64,000 nt of DNA from Haberlea rhodopensis (GCA_907163345.1 CAJQUN010000003.1:12814821-12878820); one strand, 5' to 3'. Positions 33,047 to 44,963 are shown, counted from the stretch's first letter. Translations and numbers: made by a program. The notes: generated from the letters alone by a model not told the origin.

Positions 33047-34068
33047 TTAAGATGAAGTTGGCCGATAGGATTGCTTCCCCCCACAAGTTTTGGGTAATCC
33101 AAAACTTATCACATAGCATTCATCATCTCTTTTAGTTACGATTCTTACGTTCGGCAATACCATATGATTGTGGTGAATAAGGGGCAGTGGTTTGGTGAAT
33201 AATCTACTCAATGCGAAATTATTCACACGGTTCTCCATATTCCCCACCTCTATTGCTTCGAACATTCTTTATCTTTTTGCTAAGTTGATTTTTAACTTCA
33301 TTCTTGCAGTGTTTAAACACTACCAATGCCTCGTCTTTGCTTCTTAGCAAATAGACGTAACAATATCTCGTACAATTATCAATGAAGGTAATGAATTATT
33401 TTTTCCCACCTCTAGTTTCCACAAACTTTAGATCACATAGATCCGTATGAATTAATTTAAGAGGTGTCGTAGTTCTTTCAATTGAATGGAATGACGGTTT
33501 CATTAACTTAGCATCAACACATTTCTTACATTTATGTTTCAAGTTAACATTTATTTGAGGCAATAGGTTTAACTTCACTAATTTGTTAAGTATACCATAA
33601 TTTACATGACGCAAACGATCATGCCGTAAATTACAAGACTCAATCAAATAAGTAGAATCATTCACTTTATTGCTTGTAAATTGACGTATAACCGTCATTA
33701 CATTCATTTTGAACAGGCATTTCTCCATATAGCCTTTTCCTACAAAAAACTCTATTTTTGGAGAGAACAATTTTACCAAATTCTAAAACTAGTCTAAAGC
33801 ACGCCTTGACTAGTACCGATCTGGATATCAGGTTCTTTCGGATGTCAGGAACATGTAGGACATCAATCAGAGTCAACTCCTTTCACGAAGTCATCTTTAG
33901 AACCACATTTCTCAATCCAACTACCGGAGATGTAGTGGAGTTTCCCATGTAGAGTTGGAATCCACTTATTGGAGTGTATGTGGAGAACATGGCTTTGCCC
34001 GAACACACATGTCGGGTTGCACCGGAATCGACGAACCATTCCATAGGATTGTCAACCAAATTCTTCAA
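33047..34068 (-). pseudogene. Copia C protease and integrase
   Basis: The frame starts with WFVDSGATRHVCSG (34040-34000), the retropepsin site. VLHVPDIRKNLIS is at about 33860. The zinc-binding region shows HDRLRHVN and the later pair CKKCVDAK (33525-33500). HTDLCDLKF at about 33440 holds the first integrase aspartate. A break at 33395 is followed, out of frame, by the C-terminal core to 33047. Frameshifts at about 33700 and 33400 and several stops inactivate it. Confidence 0.83.
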
Positions 34069-34122
34069 AGATTACCGCGGTTAGCATTAGATCATTCAAG
34101 TCGATTGATATCCGATCTTCAG

Positions 34123-34944
34123 TCACATTGATTTGATCTTTTGCTTTCTCACGATTGTCCTTACTACGAAAATCCTTTGCAATGTGATTGGGCTTTCCAC
34201 ACTTATAGCATTCCCTTTGAACTTTTTCGTTTTGCCATTGTTGGAGGCCGTACCGTCAAACTCACGCTTTGATATGGTTCTTGGTTCAACAAGGTTAGCC
34301 CTTGGTTCCATTTGGAACCTACTTGCTTTCCTCTCGGAATTTCTATTGTCCTCCTCGATTTTTAAACGAACCACAAGTTCTTCAAGAGTCATTTCTTTTC
34401 GCTTGTGGTTTAAATAATTCTTGAAGTCCTTCCATGGAGGCAATTTTTCAATCATTATGCCAACTTGGAATGAATCTCTTAGATTCATTCATTCCGCATG
34501 GATGTCGTGCATAATCACTTGCAGCTCTTGTACTTGCACTGTCACGGGCTTAGTATCGACCATCTTGAGGTCTAGGAATCGTCCAACGATGAATTTTTTC
34601 ATGCCGGCATCCTCGGATCTATACTTCTTCTCCAAAGAATTACATAGTTCTTTGGACGTCTTCACTAGACAATACACATTGTATAATGTGTTGTCCAGTC
34701 CATTGAGTATGTAATTTTTACACAAGAAATCACTTTGATTCCATGCATCAACCGCATCCCTCTTTTGGTTGTCGGTTTCTTCCTCCGTAATGGTAGGAAC
34801 ATCCTCGTTGAGGAACCTTGCCAACCCAAGGGTTGTCAAGTAAATCAGCATTTTTTGTTGCCACCGCTTGAAGTCATTGCCATTGAATTTCTCCGGAATT
34901 TAACCATGATGAATGGGAGTCATCTTCGTACTCGATGAAGCCAT
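34123..34944 (-). pseudogene. Copia C gag
   Basis: ATG 34944 starts MASSSTKMTPIHHG, then a TAA interrupts near 34900. KFNGNDFKRWQQKMLIYLTT, a copia-type gag motif, follows and the frame runs open to 34489 and again to 34123. The zinc knuckle near 34205-34165 reads C-x2-C-x4-H-x4-F: the last Cys is Phe. Gag would bind and package element RNA. The ATG is only 26 bases from the LTR end. Confidence 0.84.
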
Positions 34945-34970
34945 TTGATGCTTGATATTTTCTTTAAGAT

Positions 34971-35684
34971 TATAGTACAAAATATCCTGGTATGTGCATG
35001 AAAGGCAAGGGAAAAAACGTTGAGGCGGGATTTGTAATCTCCGTCCTTAAGACAATATTGCTCCGCCTTGGTGCTAACGGTTTCAATTGCAATTTGTCTC
35101 CTAAGATACAACGACTTAGGGTTTGTGAAAGAAGCACTTCAATTCACAAATTCTTTAAACCACAAAGGTTTTAAAAGTGCTCAATAAAAGGAAGAATGAA
35201 CAATATTATTGTGCAGAAATTTTGCAAGAAGTTTTCTTTAATCTTGTGTTTGATTTTCGAAAATCTGATCATAATTCGTTCAGGGGTTGTTCCTTTTATA
35301 CTAGACCAAATAGTGTCATCAAAAGGCATCATTTGGAAGCATCATGAAAAAACGCAACCACACGCGAAAGTCTGCAGCTCTGTGCAGGGCGCGATCGATC
35401 GCACTCAGAGGTGCGATCGATCGTACCTTCTTTCTTCAATTTTCTGGCGCGATTGATCGCACCTTCTTTCTTCCATTTTCTGCTTCGGGTGATCGATCGC
35501 CCACTAAAGCGCGATCGATCGCCCACTAAAGCGCGATCGATCACTCGTTGCAGAAAATAGTTTCTTCATTTGCACTGTCGCGATCGATCGGGTGACACAT
35601 GCCGATCGATCGCGGCACTCAAAAAATCCGAAATTCGGTTTTCTTTGGTTACGTTTTAATATAATTCACACAGAATTTCCAACA
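34971..35684 (-). repeat. 5' LTR of copia C (714 bp)
   Basis: It matches the 3' LTR along its length but carries eight forms of the GATCGATC palindrome between about 35388 and 35612 against five in the other LTR; the extra copies account for most of the 80-base length difference. No standard primer binding site is seen in the 26 bases between it and gag. Confidence 0.95.
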
Positions 35685-35689
35685 CAAGT

Positions 35690-36960
35690 TAGATTCAAAT
35701 TCGATAATTCCGAATAAATAACCATATAATTTTGGAGCCGACTCGAAAAGCTCTCAAATTGGCTCAATTATACCCCTAGTTTAGCATTTCCAACTGAACG
35801 ATCAAGAAACTAACCTTAATTATTAAAAGCCAATATAAATTGGAGTAGGGAAGTTGAAATGCAATTGATGAAGCAAAACCATGTGCACATTATATATATA
35901 ACTTGATAGATGGTTGCATAGAAGTAATTCACATTATGTTCATGTATTTTTATTAATCTCACTTGTTATTCAACATTTTTCAAAGGAAATTATGAGTAAA
36001 ATTCTTGGTTAAATGGGCCAGTTGCAAATCATGTGGTGTTGTACCAAAGAAGTCTTTTGAGTCAATGGTACCATCTTTGTAAGTACTTACGGCAGACACA
36101 TAAGTTGCATCATACTGAATTGTTTTGGAAAATGGATACCACTTTAATTTTAATTAGTGATCTTATTAGTATATTTAAAATTAAATTGCATTTATAACAT
36201 ATGAACAAAGCTAAATATCATTATAGACATTTAGGAGAAAAAAAGACATCAAGGATTAATAAACATATTATTATTGCATATGAATGATACATTATATGAT
36301 TTTTCTAAAAAAGTATTTCGATATAGAAAAAATTATTTTATTTTCGGTTTATTTAAAATACAAGACAAGTTTTTATAGCTAGCTAACGGTTAGTTATGTC
36401 GTCCTTAAGGGCAATGCCCTTAGGAGCGGCATCAAATAAACCCTAGCTTACCCCGGAGGAGAAGTAATGAAGATGCTGGAGAAATCAAAGTTTATTAACA
36501 CAATCGGGCAGGAGTGCATTTTCATTAACATTTTTTTTATACTTGCTATCAATTGATTTACAACTTTTGTTGGAGTTTTCCTGGCCAATCCCTATTAACA
36601 ATTCAAATCTGACTAAAGAATTATTACATGTCATTTCAGTTTTTAAGCAGTGATATCTGAATTCAATGTATGCTTCAGGTTACCTGTTCTGCGGTAAGAA
36701 TTTGAATCAACGAACTGGCGATCCAGAACAAGGCCCAGGAAAACTAGATATCAGCAGAATTTCATCAATATTAAAAAAGAAAGGGTATTGGCATCCATGT
36801 CAAATAAGGGCAAAGAGAGAAAATCTCCATAAAGCTCAAGTTGGTAAAATAGTAAAACAAGGCTAATTAGACCTGAGTACCACTGCATTGCATAAATACT
36901 GAGATTTATTCTAGATAACAGTTGTAATATTGGTCACATACCTGACACATATATCTCAAA
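35690..36960. other. AT-rich spacer
   Basis: The left 100 bases continue TCGA-rich sequence interrupted by copia C (29300-29485 is the other side). The rest is AT-rich with short frames only, such as 36666-36866, that I do not recognise. Confidence 0.5.
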
Positions 36961-36964
36961 TGGA

Positions 36965-39900
36965 AGCTAGTTTACACGAAGGCGTCTCATGTCCGCTTGA
37001 TCTTTGAAAAAGTTCCAGTTTCTGAAAAGTAGGTACTCTGAATTCCACCCCGAAGCAGGTTTGCCTGAGGAGAGTTCAATAACCTGACAAAACAGAATTT
37101 GAGCAAAGCACATCCAAGTAGCAACAGTATGAACTAATTATATTTCAAACTTTGCATTGATCCTTTTAAGGCGTGTGATTTTTTTGGCATCGGTAAAATA
37201 CAATTTCATAGATAAAAAAAGCAAATATAAAATTCTCTGCGCATACCCAGATGAATATAAAGCGAACTAGCCATGTCATCACAGTAAACATCAGCATCGG
37301 AAAACATGTAGTTTATTCTTAACAAACAAGCTATCAATAAAAGTGCCGCCATTCTGAAAAAGTAGCATTAAACCCACAGGCATCAGAAAAATGTAGTTTA
37401 AAAATAGCATCAAACCTGCACGGGTGTGAATACCAAACTTGAAGTCAGTCCAGAAGTTGTGCCACTGCTCCCATAGCGCTTCTCCTTAAACCTTAAAAGA
37501 AAGAGCCCATGAAATTAAATGAAAAAGGTAATAATTCAATGATGAATGCATGAAAGATAAAATAATCATCCAAATGGTTAATAAAAATGATCATATTTGA
37601 TTTGACATATCAAGTCATAAACTTCTCATTCTACTTTCGAGCTGAAATTCTTTTCCACCAAACTGCTATGTAAACGAACTTCTACTTTAGTTGGAAAGAA
37701 AGGCAGTTTGGATATGTAACAAAGAAAAATAGACTAGCAGAAAAAGTTCACTTCTTTGCTACTTTAGCAGCAAGCTTGCTTTGACCCACTGACACACGTA
37801 GCTTTGCCATTACCAGTCCATGGTTCGCAGAAACGAGAACGGAACGGCCGGAACAGCCGTTCCGGAACGGGAACGGAGGTGAGCGTGCCAAAGTTCCAAC
37901 TTGTAACGTAGGTTGCTCTGGAACAGCTTTATGTAATCGGATATCGGCGATATATCGGTGGAACGGAGGTGGAACGGCGGAACGGTGCGGCGCGGAACGG
38001 ATGTGAATTAAAAAAAATTGAATTTTTGAATTTTTTTTCATTGGAACGAAAGAGAGATTGAGGATGAACGAAACGAAGGAGAGAGTGAGATGTAGTAATT
38101 GTATGTGGGGTCTAAAGTTATAGTTTTCTTGTTTGTGTTTTATTTAAAAGTAGTTTATTTTGATTTAAAAATTTAAAAAAAACGTTTATTAATCTGAAAT
38201 GATATTAATAATTCTGAAATATAAATGTTATTAGGAATTATTTAAATAAATTGTTATGTGTATTTTAATAATTTTATAATTAAATGATTTTTGAAATAAT
38301 TTAATTTTTGTAAACAAAATTATAAAAAATATTATGAGATATTAAGGATAAATTTATATTTTACATAAGATTTAATGATTTTACAATTTACTTGAAAATT
38401 TAACTAATTAGAAATTAAATGAAAAATATTTCATTTAGTTTGTTGATTTTATATTTTTATTAATATTATGATTTGAAGGTAAAGTAGTTTTGTTATGGTT
38501 GTGAAAATTTTAGTATATACTGAGGATAAATTTATGTTTTAATAAAGTGTACATAAGATCTAAAAAAAAATTAATTTGTTATTTTCTTAAAAATAATCTT
38601 TTTAAATATTATTTATGAATCAAAGAAGATGAAAATAGCCTACCCCAATTTATTGAAAGTAAATACTTAGTTATTGTTATTTATAATTAAAGAAGATTAA
38701 AAATATTTTTTTCAAACTATTCAATCTTTTTGAATTTTTTAATATTATTTTTAAAAAATTCGCGCCGTGACCGTTCCGTGAAATGTCATTGGAACTGGAA
38801 CGATGACCTCCGTTCCAGGCACCGTTCCCGCGATTGCGAACCATAATTACCACCATGACCAAGCATTCCATATCCTTCCCCAAGTTCATCGCCTTCAAGA
38901 AAAATCACAAAGTATGAGAAATGAGTGAGAACCTAGATCAATGACAAAGGAATATGACCATAAAAATAATATATCACAACATCAGCTTAGAACCAAGTAT
39001 ATAAAAATCAAAGCAAACATGTTTTGATTGTCCTAGAACCTACACAAAAATGTATAAACGTGATCACATCAATTAGCAAAATAAACATTGCTCCACTTTG
39101 CTGCAGGCAGAATGGATCACTGGTTCAATGTGTTTTTTCATCCTTTTTTTTCTCAATCAATGTCAAGACCAAGAATCCATGTAAACAAAACCAAAACCAT
39201 TATGAACATAATTGTGAAAAAAAACGTGAAGTAATATATGATGTTTGATATAAATACCTCAAGAGCTTTCCTCTGGTACTCCAAACTGCATCCTGCTTTC
39301 GCATGTCGGTAATAGCATATCTTAAAGAAGTTGGAAATCACATGAGATTTTTTTATGTTTAAGTTAAAATGTAGATGTCAATCATATTTTCAAAAAAATT
39401 ATAAAACTACTACCTTTCTTTCATCTTCCTCAACCTTCTTCCGCCTCTCTTCTTTTTAGGCTCGGAATCAGGAACCGGAAGAGGCTTAGGCTGCTTGGCT
39501 GGAGGAGGCTTTGGCACTTCTCAATCTTTTTATGAATCTCTGCACGGAAAGTTCTCCCTGTTTTTTCCTGTTGGATCTCCTCTAGTAGAATCGACACGTG
39601 CATAAAGTGTAGATTTTGCAGCCAAAAGTCTGCAGGCACGCATCCTCAAGGAAGGAGGAGTGCTCTGAAATATTTCAGCTTGTTCCAAATAACCAACACG
39701 AAATTGGGAGGTTGCTGTTGGAAACCCTGCTAAGTTCTTCCTTTTGGCACCTAGAAGCTGAACTACAAGATGCCAGAGACCACCAGCTGTTCCCATAAGT
39801 TTTGCATCGCAGAAAGATTTGGAGCAATGTAACCCATTCGACTCTCAACAAAATCAAGAACCTTTTTCTTTGCTGAATAAGAGCAAGAGCTCGGTCACAA

Positions 39901-40760
39901 GCGTCCATTCTCTTTTGCAAGACATACTCGGGAAGAGGCTTGCCACTGGTGGTTGATGCCGTAACAGAAACAACCATGATAATGGCGGGTAAAAGACCTT
40001 CTAGATCAACAAGAGTCAGATCCGTTATCTTTTGAATAACTCGAGCATAGTCGACTGGATGATGAACGAGTGATTCAAGCTCAGGAAATTTTAAGCGATA
40101 CTTGTCACGTTTTGAATGATCACAATTTCATTTACGATTTCAACGGATAAGGCATTACAATCAACAATCAACTATATTCAGGATCATCTTCTAATACAAT
40201 TCCAAGATTTGAGATCTCAGAACCCTTCTCAAGTGCATTTTCAACTTTCTGCAAGAAAAGATCATAGTATTACATTCACAGGGGCTTTATTAAACAAATA
40301 TCTTAAAACTACAGAAAACGAAAATTCATGAATGTTTTTCATGGAAAGCTGACCTGCAATATATCAGTATAACGCCGAGTCTTCTGAAGTTTGGATACAC
40401 TATCTAGATCATCATAATTAAGTGACTCAATATCCGCCAAGTCACCATCTACATCTTCCTCCATGTTGTTCTGCATCAGCATCCTCCTCCTCCTGAAAGC
40501 AAAATGTCATCAACCTATGGCCATAAGCAAGACAGTAACAAAGAAAACACAAAGGAAGTGGGGATACAAACAAACATAACGCGAAAACTAGAAATAAATA
40601 ACAAATTTCAGGCATCAAACCCGTCATTTTTTTGGGAACATGTAAAAAAGTCACACTAATGAAGAGAAAACGAAGCATTCTCACCAGAAGATCATCTTCA
40701 TATCAGACAATTCATCAAGATCGGCCAGAAAAGAGTCATTAAGGGTTGCCTGGAAAAGAA
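36965..40760 (-). pseudogene. PRP31: PRP31 splicing-factor pseudogene with introns
   Basis: Pieces of the U4/U6 snRNP protein Prp31 appear in order on the minus strand: DSFLADLDELSD (about 40735), DLADIESLNYDDLDSVSKLQK (40445-40380), LEDDPEY (about 40190), ITDLTLVDLEGLLPAIIMVV (about 40030-39975), LDFVESRMGYIAPNLSA (39860-39810), LLGAKRKNLAGF and RVGYLEQAEIFQSTPPS (39760-39660), AAKSTL..RVDSTRGDPTGK, PKPLPVPDSEPKKRRGGRRLRKMKER (39500-39415), AITDMRK (39315), GEGYGMLG (38870), KLRVSVGQSKLAAKVAKK (37795-37750), SSG..SGLTSSL.FTPVQ (37480-37412) and STYFSETGTFSKIKRT (37045-36990). Splice-like GT/AG borders persist, so this is a duplicated, not a processed, copy. The start ATG is lost, at least five indels shift the frame and an hAT-like element splits one exon. 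Confidence 0.9.
37816..38844. mobile_element. hAT-like non-autonomous element, about 1.03 kb, in the PRP31 exon
   Basis: Both ends carry ATGGTTCGCA followed by GGAACGG-type repeats in inverted orientation (37820-37845 and 38820-38843), and the interior is very AT-rich without a transposase. On the minus strand the flanks are TGGTAATT (38852-38845) and TGGTAATG (37815-37808), an 8-bp target duplication with one mismatch. Its removal rejoins the PRP31 exon at HGG-N-GK. Size and GC-rich subterminal repeats fit a hAT derivative. Confidence 0.75.
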
Positions 40761-41309
40761 AATTTAAAAGAATCATGGACTCGAGAAATGTTTAGATGAA
40801 AAACTGCGGAATTTAAATTCTACAGAGGAATGAATATATATTTATGGGGCTTTGAATGAAAACATGTTACGCATACAAAGAGCCCGACCGAGCAAGATAA
40901 GGGAAGGGATATTATTTACAAAAGAAAGATTCATTCACGGGAAATACCACAACAATATCTAATAGTTTTTGATTTTTTGATTCATTAAGATTAGGATTTG
41001 TTTTTGAGATTTTATTAGATTTGATTTTGAGATTTATTAGGTTTTTGTTTTGTGATTTCTTAAGTATGATCTTTCGGATTATTATAAATATGTAGGTTGA
41101 TTGATTAATAAAGAATAAGTTTAAGTTTTGCTTGGAATACTTTTGTTCATACGACATCTATTTATTATCTTTTTTCCCTTGTTGCACTAAAAAAGCTCAA
41201 TACAGCAATCATAGGGAAATCAAGTAAAAATATCAACGAACGGAATGAAATCATCTATTGTCATGTGTGCGGGATCGAGTTAAGGGTCTATCGGTGAGAT
41301 TGATGATTT
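40761..41309. other. AT-rich spacer between the PRP31 remnant and a gypsy fragment
   Basis: I see nothing recognisable; the run around 40960-41060 is rich in TTTGATTTTTGAGATT-like short repeats. Confidence 0.45.
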
Positions 41310-41560
41310 CGTCATTTTTGTTGGTGTTTTTACTTGATTTCCCTATGATTGATGTGTTGAGTTTGAGCAAATAAAAATCGATAGGAAAAACATCACCACA
41401 TAGCTGTAAAGGGATATCGGGGCAAACTCCAGAACTATCCAAAGGTTGTCCATTAGCAACCAATACGCAAAGCCTGAACAATGGAGGAAGGGAAGGCCCA
41501 TGGCCTTGGCCAAGTTAGAATCTAGAAAACAGTGTGTACTGTGCGAGTCATTCAACACGC
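41310..41560 (-). pseudogene. Gypsy protease fragment
   Basis: On the minus strand one frame gives S-H-S-T-H-C-F-L-D (about 41540) and AKAMGLPF, and the next gives VANGQPLDSSGVCPDIPLQL and GDVFPIDFYLL (41455-41365). Together they match the retropepsin of chromovirus-type gypsy elements (D-S-G-S-T-H-N-F and later). The active-site Gly is lost and a frameshift separates the halves. The rest of that element is not seen beside it. Confidence 0.7.
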
Positions 41561-41580
41561 GAAGAGAGGGGTTGTGGATG

Positions 41581-43250
41581 TGTGAGACCCCAACGTCCCA
41601 TCACGTACATAATGCATTTATGACGTCATATGTATATATAACTTTTCATTCTTTAAATTTCTCACTACAAGTTTCGTAATTATTATGTTGGATTTTATAT
41701 AAATTTGGCAGAGTCTCCCCATAAAATTGGAAATCCCAACAATATCAAAGAAACACAATATCATTTCCACGTCACTATAAAATCCTAGGTACAAACCCTC
41801 AATCCATAATCAATTCCCTCAATAAATCGCCAAACTAACACATCTAACTAGTACCTGACAAAACACACATCACAGATGTATACTCGATTCATAATGCACA
41901 TTCCCCCCCAAATAATATATACCCATGACAACCAAATGGAAAGGGGTACTTCAAAACATTTGAACATACCATACACAAGTATTAAACTGCTCACAGACGA
42001 GCATTGAATTAAATAATATAATTCACTTGTATAAATCACATTTCCATTCTACAATACTGATACCATGCTCCTGTGAGCACTATATTTCCATGGGCTCAAG
42101 CTTCCTTCCCGAGCGTCGTTCATGTTTTGCCTGTTTCAACATAAACAGCCCTCACACAGGGTAAGCATACACCAACTCAATAATCATACACAAGTCAAAT
42201 ACAAATTTGTAATGCAACAAAATAAGATTATTAAGAATCTATAAAGTATACTCCCTGGATAAATCTGGCCAATAGAAGCTTTCTCAGACTGTCCAGGGAC
42301 AATATTCCACAAATCCATAATCATCAAGTTCAATATCATTAATTAAACATGACACTTATCATCGATATAAATCGTTTCATTCACGATATATCACTTACTA
42401 CACAATCAAATCAATCAAAAATTTAAGGCAATCATGCATATTCACCACGCCTTTTCTCAACGATTCTCACACCCAACATGCCATAGGCATCGCAACTCAA
42501 CTCAACTCGCACTCATATTATGTGCTTTCACATATCCACCATGCCACAAACATTTAAACGATACTCACAACTTGGATTTCATGTAATTGCACATCATAGT
42601 CAATATCAAATATATGCATTATCATAGGACTAATTCTAAGCATAACTGTTTGTACGCCACTACGTACCTTATTGCCAGAATTCAAAATCGAGCTACCTTC
42701 CTCTTTATCCGGAGGTTCAAGAAGGATCTACAACAACTCAATAACTCATTTATTTAGCCAATAATAAATTAATCATAAATGCTCTTCATTTAAAGACTCA
42801 TACGTAGATTTCGTAGAATTAAGACACAATTTTCTTAATTATCACAATATTCAACGAAATTATCATCTTCTAGGCTCAAGGCTCCACTTACAATAAATTG
42901 CCAAAGTTTGTTGGACGTTAACATTGTCGTATAAAATATCTCAATAAATCAATAACCCAAAAAGATGACTCTTATCAATTAAATCATACAACAACACTAC
43001 TTCACCAAGCCATTATTACTCTTAGTTTATCAAGTTTCATTCAATATTCTCTATTATTTAGAAACTAAACTTCATTTAAACTTGAAATTAGTAATAACAC
43101 CCATAGGTCAAAGCAAACATACTCTCCATAGCAAGAATACTCACAATTCGAACTAGAGGTCCATAGTTACAACAAAAGAATCAAATACACTTCGTCGACA
43201 TAGTGATACTACGATGGGCAGCTCCGAAATCTACAATAAGGAGATCTCAT
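41581..43250. repeat. LTR-like sequence of a gypsy element
   Basis: It opens TGTGAGACCCCAACGTCCC, close to the start of the solo LTR at 14076. It also shares a TACG..(C)TACGTACCTT motif (42651-42670) with that LTR (14952-14972) and the style of ACAGCCCTCACACAGGGTAAGC sequence found in chromovirus LTRs. No clear right end or target duplication was found, so the extent is approximate. Confidence 0.5.
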
Positions 43251-43254
43251 ATTC

Positions 43255-43582
43255 TTGATCTAGCATTTGAGATTATTAAGGATCAAAGAACATCAAGCGA
43301 ACTTTTCCTTCAAATTCAAAAAATCAACAATTAATTCAAGCCTTGAAGCACATCTGTAAACAAATAGTATTAGGTTATAGTCCATAAATTACATCATATA
43401 ATAACAACAAAAGAGCTCCCACTTCCTAGAAAATAACACTAAAAAACACTCAGGTGTGGATTGTCTCTCATTTTCCTTTGCCATTTTGGGGAAAAAAAAA
43501 CATAGTTCGCTAAAAATATGAAACAAACAAAGCCTTTTAACCTTCAGAGATTGTGTTACATTGGCTGAGAGCATCAAACACA
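43255..43582 (-). repeat. Inverted copy of the 3' part of ORF X and its downstream region
   Basis: The reverse complement of 53571-53900 matches here along about 325 bases with roughly 85-90 percent identity by eye. Shared blocks include AACAATTAATTCAAGCCTTG, ACTTCCTAGAAAATA and GAGATTGTGTTACATTGG. The copy includes the last few codons of ORF X but not its body. Confidence 0.88.
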
Positions 43583-44370
43583 GTTCTCATATTTTTCTTC
43601 TTCCAAATCTCAATATTTTATAGATCGAATACTTTTGCAAGTTCATTTGCTCGATGGCATCGAACAGATCTTGCAACGCCGGTAAATTCATGTTTATGTT
43701 GTTTATTTCTTTTACACTTAGTTTTTTCTAATGTGCTTTATTTGATTATTACTTCGATGGGTTCCTAGATTGTTATTAATTTTGATATGTGTGGATTTGA
43801 TTGTATTTATGTGTGGGTATGCTTGTTTTTGTTTCTTTGACCATTTGTTGAACGTAAAAAATTTATTGTGGGCTGTGAATTTATGGGTACATGATTTTGA
43901 TCATCCTTGATGATTGTAGAGTGGTTTTGAAATTTATTATCATTACTAACTCTAAGAAGGTGGAAATTTCTGCATGGAGGAAATATTATGTAAAAGGGAG
44001 TTCCCATAGGATTTTTGGTGCAAAATGTCTTTTTAGGAGGTATTGCTTAGAAAACTATCATTTAGGTGCATCGATACATTGCCACCACCCTGTGCAGTGG
44101 CATAAACAAGACATGGGTTCGAGTCCACGTTAAACAAAACACACCATACCCATTGTAATTAAAAAAAAACACGAGTTTACTTATAAATCATCGGATGGTT
44201 TCTTCTGTTTTTATCAAGTGAATGACATACGAAGTAGTCTTGATTATCTTGGTTTTCAAGAAAAAGAGCCAAATCATGTGATTTGCAATACCCGTTTCTT
44301 CTTACATCTGTATGTAGTATGCGTTCATGGGCGTTTGAAAAGGATAATTGAGAGACATTGGAAATCATGG
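43583..44370. other. Spacer without a recognised gene
   Basis: AT-rich. The end (44170-44370) leads into the kinase fragment and may be its intron or flank. A GGGTTCGAGTCC stretch at 44107-44118 resembles the T-arm of a tRNA but lacks the rest of a cloverleaf. Confidence 0.45.
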
Positions 44371-44524
44371 ATATTGCTATCACCATAGTGTCACAAGTGA
44401 GTATTTTAAGGTATGTGGAGAATGGTTCGCTTGCAAACATCATTAAGCTGAATGATTTGAGCCTTTCCCAAAGTCTTTGGTAGGTGCAGCTTTCGGATCT
44501 CCTGTGAAAAAAAGTGAACCTTTC
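44371..44524 (+). pseudogene. Protein-kinase exon fragment, left copy
   Basis: ATTTTAAGGTATGTGGAGAATGG encodes LRYVENGSLANIIK (44402-44444), which matches the hinge region of plant MAP3K-epsilon-type kinases (E-Y-V-E-N-G-S-L-A-N-I-I-K). A one-base loss then causes a stop at 44478. The fragment is interrupted at 44524 by copia D and continues at 49501-49607. The inverted copy at 59520-59645 is better preserved. Only one exon's worth is present, so it is a captured or duplicated piece, not a gene. Confidence 0.65.
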
Positions 44525-44719
44525 TGTTGAATAAATAGATAGATAGAGATTGTTATGAGATAAGGAGCTAAGATAATCTTTGTATTTGATTTATTGGAGT
44601 GTTTTCTTTTCTTAGGACTCTTTAGTATTAGGAGTCTATATAAACCTACATTGTATCTCTTCTTTGATAGTAGTTTTGAATAAAGAGTTTCTAGTTCTCT
44701 TAAAACTTATCTTTCTACA
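44525..44719 (+). repeat. 5' LTR of copia D
   Basis: 195 bp, TGTTGAATAA...CTTTCTACA. TATA box TATATAAA at 44637-44644. The primer site for tRNA-Met begins at the next base. Confidence 0.95.
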
Positions 44720-44769
44720 TGGTATCAGAGCCATTAGATCTTATAAGAATTTTTTTTTTCACAAAGTTT

Positions 44770-44930
44770 TTCGCGGCTGTTACTGTGCGCGACTACTGTT
44801 CACGCGGCGTGATTACTGTTCAAGGATACTGTTCACGCTACGCGAACACTGTTCACGGATACTGTTCACGTGAAGCGATCACTGTTCACGCAGCGTGATT
44901 ACTGTTCACGGCTACTGCTCACGATTTTTT
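44770..44930 (+). repeat. Leader repeats of TACTGTTCACG in copia D
   Basis: Between the primer site and gag, ACTGTTCACG or close variants (GCGTGATTACTGTTCACG, GATACTGTTCACG, ACACTGTTCACG) recur about nine times in 160 bases with alternating short spacers. A packaging or translation role is conceivable but not shown. Confidence 0.85.
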
Positions 44931-44963
44931 TTTTCGTTCAATTCATCACTACCCATCGCACAA

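Larger units (their letters stand above)
29491..35684 (-). mobile_element. Copia element C, full length but decayed, target duplication CAAGT
   Basis: Two related LTRs (34971-35684 and 29491-30124) in the same orientation bound gag, protease, integrase, RT and RNase H on the minus strand. CAAGT flanks it at 29486-29490 and 35685-35689. The LTRs begin TGTTGGAAATTCTG and end GTACTATA, that is TG...TA rather than TG...CA. A MITE sits in its pol end (30729-31133). Stops and frameshifts in every domain, and LTRs differing in length by 80 bp, indicate an old insertion. Confidence 0.95.

Noticed and set aside
44107..44118. GGGTTCGAGTCC as a tRNA T-arm
   Set aside because: No acceptor stem, D-arm or anticodon arm can be placed around it.
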